This document shows positions 54,648 to 63,190 of a stretch of DNA of 64,000 nucleotides, piece by piece. The position numbers and the translations under genes were made by a program. The notes under the pieces were generated by a model that was given only the letters and a program-made list of their open reading frames with translations, did no database searches and had not been told where the DNA came from. The first letter of the stretch is position 1. Every line of letters begins with the position of its first letter. The DNA is from R-RK-3 sp963834945 (GTDB taxonomy: Bacteria > Pseudomonadota > Alphaproteobacteria > Rhizobiales > Rhodomicrobiaceae), in the NCBI GenBank assembly GCA_963834945.1, contig CAWIDT010000001.1, positions 682,001 through 746,000 of the forward strand, read 5' to 3'.

Positions 54648-56198
54648 TCAGGCTGTCCAGCGGTATATCCAGCTTTCAGATATAACTTGGCCGTTTTGTT
54701 TCAGTTCACAATGAAGGTCTGTTTGATCAACCCTCCCAGGCCGAAACTCAAAGGTGACACGCTGCCCCCCAGTCGCAGGATTATCCCTGACTATTACGTT
54801 TTTGATTTCTCCGGTGCCGGCGCTGACGTCAGCTGAAAACGGCGGGACATTACATCCGTTGCATGAACCCACGCTGACGAAATCGACGGAAAAGAATCGC
54901 ACATCCGCGTCCGTGCGCGCCCACTCGCGTTTGCAGCGTCTGCGCCTTGTTGCTGCGGACCGGAGGCTCCCAGCACCAATGCAGACGGTAGTGAAAATAA
55001 TGGCTGGCGATCTCAGCGAGCGGCGATTTGGGCCGCCAGAACGATACGATATTGTCATAGATCTCGCTGCGGGTCGGCAGCTCGATCAGGTCAATGGCGC
55101 CTTCACCCCAATCGCCCAGGGGCTCGACCCAGACGCTGGGGCGGTCGCCGAAACGGGCGTCGATATCCTCGAAATCATGGAAGTCGCGCCGCCGCTGCAG
55201 CAGCCCGAACCCTTTCGGCGTCTTGTCGGAGAAAGCCGAATATTGCAGCCGCTCGGGATTGATCAGCGGGCGCCAGATCCATTCGCCGGCGCCGGTCCAG
55301 ATCTGCAATCCGCTGGAGCTGTGCACATTGGGACGGTAGTCGTCGACCTTGGTCGCGTCCGATGTGCCGAAATAATACATGCTGGTCAGCGGCGCGATCC
55401 CGACATGCGAGTAGGGCCTTGCGCGGGAACAGCGTCGCCTCAACTTCCATTATCGGTGAAGCGGCCCGGCTCGGCGCGGAATTTGTAGATGCCGGTGAGA
55501 CTGGGTCCGTCCAGCAGCGCGTAGATGAGCAGCTGCCGTTCGTTGGCGGCGGGCTTCTGGATCCAGAACGCCCGAAAAAACGGAAATTCCTCGCCGGAAG
55601 GCTGGGCGGTGTTGATCGCGACGCCGCGGGCGGAAATGCCGAAGACCTGGCCGGTGGCGATTGCGCGGAAATAGCTCGCGCCCTGGAAGGTCAGGAACGG
55701 ATCCATCGCGTCCGGCCGGTGGATCGGCGCATGGACGCGAATGCCGGAAAATCCTGCCTGCGAATCCGCCGGCGGCGGCGTTGAGCGGCGCGCCGAACTC
55801 GAAACAGCGAAGGCGAATAGGGAAACGGACGAGCGACGCCGCCATCGATCAGATTGATCTGCACCGGAATCTTATACTGGAAGCCAGTGTGGAAGAATTG
55901 CAGATCGAAGTTGAACGGGTCGTTCTTCCAAACCGCGTCTTCCGGCTTATATTGGATCGCCGCATATTTCTGCTGATCGAGATCGGCCAATTCGGGAGGC
56001 ATCTTGAACTCAACTTGCGCAAACGGCTTGCGCGCCAGATTTTCGGCCTGCGTGAACAACCATTGCTCGGAGAATGCAACGCCATCGGCCGGAGGGCGGC
56101 GGGAGGCGCTGTCCCTGATCTTGCGCAACGGACGGCTGCGACAGGCCGTTGGCAAGCGAAAACGCGCTCGCAAGCTTGATGAAGTTGCGACGATTCAT
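54648..56198 (-). CDS. opgG: Periplasmic glucan biosynthesis protein OpgG (MdoG), six +1 frameshifts
   Basis: This periplasmic protein branches or elongates osmoregulated periplasmic glucans. It has an export signal (MNRRNFIKLASAFSLANGLS). Fragments in successive frames read WLFTQAENLARKPFAQVEF, FQYKIPVQINLIDGG, DPFLTFQGASYFRAIATGQ, GIAPLTSMYYFG, SDKTPKGFGLLQRRRDFHDF and RVTFEFRPG. Removing one base near 56095, 55803, 55770, 55451, 55419 and 54918 gives 514 residues, the usual length. It precedes opgH, the standard opgGH order. Confidence 0.88.
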
Positions 56199-56691
56199 CG
56201 ACTCTCGACCGCCCTGGTCAAGCGGCCGCCCTGAAAAAGATTAGCACCCGACGATTGCTACTTGGAAGCAGCGCCATCATCCCCCGGCGCACGCAGCCAA
56301 AGCGCTTAACAGAGTTTCAGACCTTCCGTTCTTTTTAGGCGAATTTGAGGCGCATGCCACACCGCAAAACACCCTATCCCCGCCGTGGTTTAACGCGCGT
56401 CCCTTATCCCGGCAATTCGCCGCGGCAGAAGCTCGCGCAGCCCAACCCGGCGAGGTTTCGCGCTTTAAATCAAGCAAATGACACAACACGAATTCGATCC
56501 GTATCGAACAAAAAACCGTGACGCAATGTTTGTTCCGGAAACTCCCCATTGCGTCTATTCTGCCGACATGCCGTAAGGCATGACGGCGGCTGACATCAAG
56601 CGATCCAGCGGCTGACCGGTGGCAAAGCAGAACGCACTGACCAGCCTGCGTAGCATACGCTAAGAACGCACTGCAAAACAAACAGGTTGCA
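56199..56691. other. Divergent intergenic region between opgG and dsbD
   Basis: About 490 bases separate two oppositely transcribed genes. I see no convincing gene; a minus-strand open frame at 56277-56831 looks like chance (overlaps dsbD, no family, no ribosome site). Both promoters should lie here. The A/T-richer patch at 56470-56520 is a candidate location. Confidence 0.5.
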
Positions 56692-58865
56692 ATGCAAAAA
56701 GTTCCTTTACTGCGGCTTTTTCTGATTTGCGCACTGCTGTGCCTTGCAGGGCACGCAACCTGCGCTTGCTCAGGCGGCGGAGCATGCCCCTCTGGTGCGT
56801 GTCGAATTGATCGCGGAGAAGGCGGCGGCAAGGCCGGGCGATACGGTCACGATCGCGCTGCGGCAGGTCGATCACACCGCGCTGGCACACCTATTGGAGC
56901 AATCCCGGCGATAGCGGCGAGCCGACCCATATCGATTGGAAACTTCCCCCCGGCGCGAGCGCAAGCCCGATCTCCTGGCCGCTGCCCAAGGCCATCCCGG
57001 TCGGACCGCTGACGAATTACGGCTATTCCGGCGAAATCCTGCTGCTTTCGCAGATCACCCTGCCAACGGACATGCCCGGCAACAGCGTCGATATCGCCGC
57101 CGATGTCCGATGGCTGGTGTGCGAGGAGATCTGCGTCCCGGAAGAGGCCTCCGTGCGCCTCACAATGCCGCTTATCGACGGCCCGCTCTCGCCGCGCCCC
57201 TCTCCCAATGCCGGGGCGATCGCGGCGGCGCGCAAGACGCTGCCCGGTCGCCTCGCCGTGGCCGGCAAGCTTTCAGCGCGCGAAGGACGGCCTCGTGCTC
57301 GAGAATCAGCGGCGTTCCGCCGGAGCTGTCCGGCGCCAGCGACATCCGCTTCTTCCCGCAAGAATGGGGGCGCATCAACCACGCCGCGCCGCAGCCCGTG
57401 ACGGTCCGGGACGGCGATCTGCTGATGCATCTGGCTGCCGGCGACGCGACGGCGACCGCCTCAGGACCGCTGGATGGCTTGCTCGCGGTCGAGAGCAAGA
57501 CGGGCGCCGACGCGGAACGTCAGGGCTACCGCATCAGCGCGACGGCCGAGCCTGCATCGGCGCCGCCGCTTGAGCCGCCGCCCTTCGCCGCAGCTGCTGC
57601 CGGAGACACGGCTGACGCTGGGCCTCGCCGTCGCTTTTGCGTTTCTCGGCGGGCTCATCCTCAATTTTATGCCTTGCGTCTTGCCCGTGCTGCTGCTCAA
57701 GGCGCTGTCGCTGACGGCCGGCACGGGCAGCCGCAATGCGCGCGCCGTCAACGGCGCCGTCTATATGGCGGGCGTGCTGGTCAGCTTCCTCGCGATCGGC
57801 TTGGGCGTGCTGGCGGTGCGCGCCGGAGGCACGGCGATCGGCTGGGGAATGCAGTTTCAGTCGCCGGCCTTCGTGCTGTTCATGACGGCGCTGTTCCTGG
57901 CGCTGGCGCTCAACATGTCTGGCGTGTTCACCATCGGCGGCCGGATCATGGGGACCGGCGACGGGCTGACGCGCCGCTCCGGTTCGGCGGGATATTTCTT
58001 CACCGGGGTGCTGGCAACCCTGGTCGCGACGCCGTGCACCGCGCCTTTCATGGGCGCCGCCATCGGCTACGCCTTCACGCAGCCGCCCGGCTATATTTTC
58101 GCGGTGCTGCTGGCGCTCGGTCTCGGTTTCGCGCTGCCGCTGGCGCTGCTCGGCCTTTCGCCATCGCTCGCCCGCCTGCTGCCGAGGCCCGGCGCGTGGA
58201 TGGAGACGTTCAAGCAACTCCTGGCCTTCCCACTCTACGCCACCGCCGCCTGGCTGGTGTGGGTGCTGAGCGTGCAGCAGGGTAGTGACGGCGTGCTTGC
58301 CGCATCGTTCACGGTGCTGGGCACCGGATTTGCGGCATGGCTGCTCGGCCGGAGCGCGCCCGGAAACAGTTTTGCAACCGCGGCGGCCATCAGCCTCGCG
58401 CTTGGCGCCATCGCCCTCGGCGCTGTCAGCCTGCCGTCCGAGACGGCGATGCAGCCCGCTTCCGCCAGCGCGCGGGATACCGGCCTTCAGGCGGAGCCTT
58501 TTACGGCGGCCCGGCTGGCCGAGTTGCGCGCCGAGCACAAGCCGGTCTTCGTCAACCTCACCGCCGCCTGGTGCATCACCTGCAAGGTCAATGAGCGCCT
58601 GGCGTTACGCTCGACAAGCATCGCCGATGCGTTTGCGGCGCATGGCATCGCCTATCTGGTCGGCGACTGGACCAATGGCAATCCGGAGATCACCGCGCTG
58701 CTCAAGGAGCATGGGCGCGCGGGCGTGCCGCTCTATCTGCTGTATTCGGGTGCCGCGGACGCAAAGCCGGTCATCCTACCGCAACTGCTCACCTCATCCA
58801 TCGTGCTCGATGGCATAGCGGGTGTGTTCTCGCCTGCGAAAAAGGAAGCCAAGGGCGAGCTTTGA
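56692..58865 (+). CDS. Thiol:disulfide interchange protein DsbD/ScsB-type, five +1 frameshifts
   Basis: This inner-membrane reductase passes electrons from the cytoplasm to periplasmic thiols. The N-terminal domain has WLVCEEICVPEEASV. The membrane domain has NFMPCVLPVLLLKAL and ATPCTAPFMGAAIGY, whose cysteines relay electrons. The C-terminal thioredoxin-like domain has NLTAAWCITCKVNERL (CxxC). The membrane and C-terminal parts (57600-58865) are intact. The N-terminal third needs single-base removals near 56757, 56884, 57281, 57304 and 57588. The corrected protein has about 722 residues. Confidence 0.88.
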
Positions 58866-58909
58866 GGTGAACGCGGCCGCGTCTTGCTCCGCCTGAACCG
58901 ATCCGCGTC

Positions 58910-60142
58910 TTACGCAGGCGGCGGGCCGAACACCAGCACCGCGTTCAAGCCGCCGAATGCAAAGGAATTCGACATGGCGTGGGCAACCTGGCGCTGGCGG
59001 CCTTCATTGGGCGTGTAGTCGAGATCGCACTCGGCGCCGGGCGCGTCGAAGCCGATGGTCGGCGGCACGAAGTTCTCCCCGATGGCCTTGATGCAGGCAA
59101 CCGCCTCGACGCCGCCGCCGGCACCCAGGCAGTGCCCGTGCATCGATTTGGTCGAGGAGACCGAAACCGCATCCGCCGCTGCGCCGAACACCCGGCGGAT
59201 GGCGCGCGTCTCGTTGATGTCGTTCACGGTCGTCGCCGTGCCATGCGCGTTGATATAGTCGATATCGGACGGCGCCAGCCCGGCATCGTCGAGCGCCAGC
59301 TGCATGGCGACACTTGGCCCCTCGATGGAGGGGTTGACCATGTCGGCCGCGTCGGAGGTCATGCCGAAGCCTTTCAGTTCGGCCAGCGGCCTGGCGCCGC
59401 GTGCAAGCGCATGCTCCAGCTCTTCCAGCACCAGGATGCCGGCGCCCTCGGCGAGCACGGTGCCGTTGCGGTGCCTGGAGAACGGCCAGCAGCCATCCGG
59501 CGACAGCACGCGCATCGCCTGCCAGGAGCGCATCGAGCCATAGGTGACGCAGGCTTCCGATGCCCCGGCGACGCCCAGGTCGATCATGCCGTGGCGGATC
59601 ATTTGAACGGTCAGGCCGATGGCGTGCGCCGCCGTGGCGCAGGCGCTGACGGTGCCGAAGCAGGGGCCCTTAATGCCGTATTCGATGCTGATATGGGCGG
59701 CGGCCGAGGATGCGATGCTGCGCAACAGGGTGAGCGGATGCGTCGCCTTCTTCTTATGGATGAAGAGGTCGACATAGCCGTTCTCGATCGTCGACAGCCC
59801 GCCGATCCCGGAGCCGATGATGGAGGCGGCCCGATGACCGTCGGGCACCGGGCCGGTGAAACCGGCCTGTTGCATCGCCTCTATGGCGGCGGCGCCGGCG
59901 AATTGCGAATAGCGGTCGGCGAGCAGCAACGGCTTTGACGGACATCGCTCGCGCGGGTCGAAATCCTTCACCTCACCGGCAATGGTGATGTAAAGGTCCT
60001 GCAGATCGATGTTGGTGATGGGACCGACGCCGCAATAGCCACGGCGCATATTGCCCCAGAATGCGTCAACACCGGTCCCGATGGCGGAAACAACGCCCTG
60101 GCCCGTAACGACGACCCGTCTCGCCCCCTTGGGCCGTGTCAT
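58910..60142 (-). CDS. Beta-ketoacyl-ACP synthase (FabF/NodE-like)
   Basis: This 410-residue condensing enzyme extends acyl chains by Claisen condensation. The catalytic Cys is in VSACATAAHAIG, the His residues in NAHGTATTVND and KSMHGHCLGAGGG, and SNSFAFGGLNAVL closes the protein. It lies 48 bases after a dedicated ACP gene. Such a pair away from the main fab cluster recalls NodE-NodF and other specialised chain-elongation pairs. The product acyl chain is unknown. Confidence 0.92.
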   Translation of the reverse strand: MTRPKGARRVVVTGQGVVSAIGTGVDAFWGNMRRGYCGVGPITNIDLQDLYITIAGEVKDFDPRERCPSKPLLLADRYSQFAGAAAIEAMQQAGFTGPVPDGHRAASIIGSGIGGLSTIENGYVDLFIHKKKATHPLTLLRSIASSAAAHISIEYGIKGPCFGTVSACATAAHAIGLTVQMIRHGMIDLGVAGASEACVTYGSMRSWQAMRVLSPDGCWPFSRHRNGTVLAEGAGILVLEELEHALARGARPLAELKGFGMTSDAADMVNPSIEGPSVAMQLALDDAGLAPSDIDYINAHGTATTVNDINETRAIRRVFGAAADAVSVSSTKSMHGHCLGAGGGVEAVACIKAIGENFVPPTIGFDAPGAECDLDYTPNEGRQRQVAHAMSNSFAFGGLNAVLVFGPPPA

Positions 60143-60190
60143 GCCGTACCTTACCTTCTGAGACCCCCGCCCGAAGTGGATATGACGCCG

Positions 60191-60460
60191 TCAGGCCGCC
60201 GCGCCGGCAGTGTCCTTGCCCGCGATGAGCGACTTGACACGATCCACCACCGAGCCGACGGTGGCGAAATCCTGCATTTCCTCGTTCGCGTTATAGGGAA
60301 TCTGAATTCCGAATGTATCTTCGATGTCGAATACAATCACGGCAAGATCGAGCGATTCGATTTCGAGATCGCTAAGCTTAGTGTCCAGAGGGATATTCTC
60401 TGGCGGGTCCTTCATATTCTTCTTTAGAATGCCGACAATCTTTGTGGCAACATCGTCCAT
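60191..60460 (-). CDS. Acyl carrier protein
   Basis: This 89-residue ACP starts MDDVATKIVGILKKN. The phosphopantetheine Ser36 is in LEIESLDLAVIVFDIED, with IESLD replacing the usual ADSLD. The helix after it is typical of ACPs, and the tail is short and Ala-rich. ATG 60460 is chosen over the open frame to 60478. It is the first gene of an ACP-KAS operon divergent from an acyl-CoA ligase gene, so it probably carries a special acyl chain. Confidence 0.93.
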   Translation of the reverse strand: MDDVATKIVGILKKNMKDPPENIPLDTKLSDLEIESLDLAVIVFDIEDTFGIQIPYNANEEMQDFATVGSVVDRVKSLIAGKDTAGAAA

Positions 60461-60719
60461 CGTCTTCTCCCTGCCCAATCAAGAAGGGGCGAGTGTAATC
60501 CGCTTTCGCCGGATGCGGTCCGGGGAGCTTGTAACCCCCAATTAAACGCAAATTTGCAGGGTGTCCAGGGCTTCGTCCCGGCTGTGTGGCGTTTGGTCAG
60601 CGTTGCTTGAGGCGGCGCAAGACGAGCAAAGATTGCTATGCTTGCCGAAAAGCCGAATAATCGCGCCGGGGCGAAGCGGCCGGTCCGCTATTGAGGAAAC
60701 GCACAAAAAAGAGGACAAA

Positions 60720-62462
60720 ATGGACCCGAAGCGTAATGAGGCGCTCGCGAACGGCGCGGAACCGACGCAGGCGTCCGCGCGCTACCCCTGGCTCAGAACC
60801 TATCCGAAGAACGTCGATTGGAACGCGCCGCTGAAAGGCGTGCCGCTGCACTCGCTCCTGGAGAAGACCGCCGCCGCCTATGGCGGCAGAGTGTGCACCT
60901 ATTTCATGGGCAAGACGCTGAGCTATGCGCAGATCGACGCCCTCTCGAACCGGGTCGCGGCCGGGCTGCAGAAGCGCGGCGTACGCAAGGGCGTCAATGT
61001 CGGCCTGCTGCTGCCGAATTCCCCGACCTTCATCATCTTCTATTACGGCATCCTCAAAGCCGGGGGGACGGTGGTCAACTTCAATCCTTTGTATACGATC
61101 GGCGAGCTGTCGCATCAGGCCCGCGATGCAAGATTGCAGATGATGGTGACGCTCGACCTTGCGGCGCTGTTCCCCAAGGCCGAAGCGCTGCTGAGCAACA
61201 ATTCGGTGAAATCCGTCATCGTCGCCCCATTCGCCCCGCTGCTGCCCACGGTCAAATCGGTGCTATTCAAATTCTTCAAGAAAAAGGATGTCGCCGATTG
61301 GCGGAACTCGGCGCATGGCAACAGGATCATCGCCTATGACGACCTCATCGACAATGACGGCAAGCCCGAGCGTGTGACCATCGATCCGGTGAACGATATC
61401 GCGGTGCTGCAATATACCGGCGGCACCACCGGCACGCCGAAAGGCGCGATGCTGACGCATGCCAATCTGTCGATCAACACGCAGCAGGCCCTGCTGTGGG
61501 CTCCGGACCTTGAAATGGGCGCCGAGCGGGTGATGGGCATCCTGCCGTTCTTCCATGTCTTCGCAATGACCTCGGTGATGAATTTCGCCATCGGCAAGGC
61601 CGCAACGATCATCCTGGTGCCGCGCTTCGAGCTGAATGAGGGGCTCAAGCTCATCCGCAAGGTGAAGCCGACGGTGATGCCGGGCGTTCCTACCCTCTAC
61701 AATGCGCTGATGAACTCCCCCAACCTGCAGCCCGGCGATCTCGCCTCGCTGAAATTCTGCATTTCGGGCGGCGCGCCGCTGCCCCTGGAGATCAAACGCG
61801 GCTTCGAGAAGCTTTCGGGTTGCAGTCTCGTCGAGGGCTACGGATTGTCGGAGACCTCTCCCAGTGCCACCTGCAACCCCATTTCCGGGCTCAGCAAGGA
61901 AGGCTCCATCGGCATTCCGATGCCCGGAACGCGGCTGTCGATGCGCTCGCTCGACGACCCGGCCGACGAGGTGCCGCTGGGCGAAAGCGGCGAAATCTGC
62001 ATCGCCGGACCGCAGATCATGAAGGGCTATTGGCAGCGCCCGAAGGAAACCGCCGATGTGATGGTGGGCGAATTCCTGCGCACCGGCGATGTCGGCTACA
62101 TGGACGCCGAAGGCTACACATTCATCGTCGACCGCATTAAGGACATCATCATTTGCTCGGGCTTCAATGTCTATCCGCGTGCTATCGAGGAAGCGATCTA
62201 CCAGTTTCCCGGCGTCGAGGAAGTGACGGTGCTCGGCATTCCCGACACCTACCGGGGCGAGGCGCCCAAGGCCTATGTCAAGCTGCGCGAAGGCGTCGAG
62301 GCGGCAAAGGCCGACATTCTGAAATTCCTTGAGCCGAGGCTGTCCAAGATCGAAATGCCCGCCGATATCGAATTCCGCAGCGAACTGCCGAAAACCCTGA
62401 TCGGCAAGCTGTCGAAAAAAGAGCTTCGCGCTGAACTGAAGGCCAATGGCAACAAAAGCTGA
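60720..62462 (+). CDS. Long-chain fatty acid-CoA ligase (FadD-type)
   Basis: This 580-residue AMP-forming ligase activates fatty acids to acyl-CoA. The AMP-binding P-loop is YTGGTTGTPKGAML; VEGYGLSETSPSATCNP, LRTGDVGYMDAEGY and the C-terminal KTLIGKLSKKEL with its catalytic Lys are family motifs. ATG 60720 follows AGAGGAC. Its 3' end overlaps a MerR regulator by 17 bases. The divergent ACP-KAS genes suggest a shared acyl substrate. Confidence 0.94.
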   Translation: MDPKRNEALANGAEPTQASARYPWLRTYPKNVDWNAPLKGVPLHSLLEKTAAAYGGRVCTYFMGKTLSYAQIDALSNRVAAGLQKRGVRKGVNVGLLLPNSPTFIIFYYGILKAGGTVVNFNPLYTIGELSHQARDARLQMMVTLDLAALFPKAEALLSNNSVKSVIVAPFAPLLPTVKSVLFKFFKKKDVADWRNSAHGNRIIAYDDLIDNDGKPERVTIDPVNDIAVLQYTGGTTGTPKGAMLTHANLSINTQQALLWAPDLEMGAERVMGILPFFHVFAMTSVMNFAIGKAATIILVPRFELNEGLKLIRKVKPTVMPGVPTLYNALMNSPNLQPGDLASLKFCISGGAPLPLEIKRGFEKLSGCSLVEGYGLSETSPSATCNPISGLSKEGSIGIPMPGTRLSMRSLDDPADEVPLGESGEICIAGPQIMKGYWQRPKETADVMVGEFLRTGDVGYMDAEGYTFIVDRIKDIIICSGFNVYPRAIEEAIYQFPGVEEVTVLGIPDTYRGEAPKAYVKLREGVEAAKADILKFLEPRLSKIEMPADIEFRSELPKTLIGKLSKKELRAELKANGNKS

Positions 62463-62877
62463 CGCAAAACCGGGCCAGCGCCCGGCGCAGACCAAAGGCG
62501 AGACGCAGCTTTACAGCATCGGCGAACTTGCCGTCGAATTCGGTATTTCCACACGCGCCATCCGCTTCTATGAATCGAAGGGACTGATCGCGCCGGAGCG
62601 GGTCGGCAGCAACCGCATCTACAAAAAGCGCGACCGCGCCCGGCTCATCCTCATCCTGCGCGGCAAGCGGCTGGGTTTCAGCCTCGAAGAGATCGCCGAA
62701 TATCTCAACCTCTACGACGCCGACCCGAACCAGATCGCGCAGACACGGCTGCTGCTGAACAAGGTCGAGACCTCGGTCGCCGAACTTGAAGGCAAACGGC
62801 GCGACATCGAGGCGGCGCTCGGCGATTTGGCCGACATCCGCACGCAGTGCATCGAATTGCTGAAGGGGCGGAATTAG
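62446..62877 (+). CDS. MerR-family regulator (LiuR-like)
   Basis: This 143-residue regulator has a MerR winged helix at about 22-90 (YSIGELAVEFGISTRAIRFY and KGLIAPERVGSNRIY) and a C-terminal dimerisation coiled coil. It lacks the Cys metal ligands of classical MerR. It resembles the fatty-acid and branched-chain catabolism regulators (LiuR/CueR-like fold without metal). Overlap with the ligase gene suggests it regulates that operon. Confidence 0.9.
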   Translation: MATKADAKPGQRPAQTKGETQLYSIGELAVEFGISTRAIRFYESKGLIAPERVGSNRIYKKRDRARLILILRGKRLGFSLEEIAEYLNLYDADPNQIAQTRLLLNKVETSVAELEGKRRDIEAALGDLADIRTQCIELLKGRN

Positions 62878-63190
62878 GCAGGTGTGTGCCTGTTCGCCAG
62901 GTTGGGCGGGCGATAGCGGATGACGCGGCTGGCCCGGAGGCGGCCTTCGGAAGCGGCCGATCCCAGGAATGGAAACGCGTTGTTGCTAGCTGATTTGAGA
63001 GGTCACGAGGCGCGGACACAGAGTGATACAGGTGAAGTGTCATTCAAATTAGCAGAAAGACTTAGCGGATGCTGTCCGCGTTGCTTTGGCGTTTGACCGC
63101 CGTGTAAGCCTATTGTGCATTGCTTCATCGGTTCGTTACAGTATATGTTGACGTCTCAAGCTGTTCGTTGTTTCAGCGGGATGAAGAGTC
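62878..63190 (+). other. Intergenic region before the leucine-rich-repeat gene
   Basis: About 310 bases without a gene I can support. It is less GC-rich than its surroundings (for example TGTCATTCAAATTAGCAGAA). I see no clear promoter or hairpin. Confidence 0.4.

Noticed and set aside
56277..56831. 185-codon minus-strand open frame between opgG and dsbD
   Set aside because: It overlaps the start of dsbD, has no ribosome site and resembles no protein.
61263..62495. 410-codon minus-strand open frame opposite the acyl-CoA ligase
   Set aside because: Antisense shadow; the plus strand has all AMP-ligase motifs.
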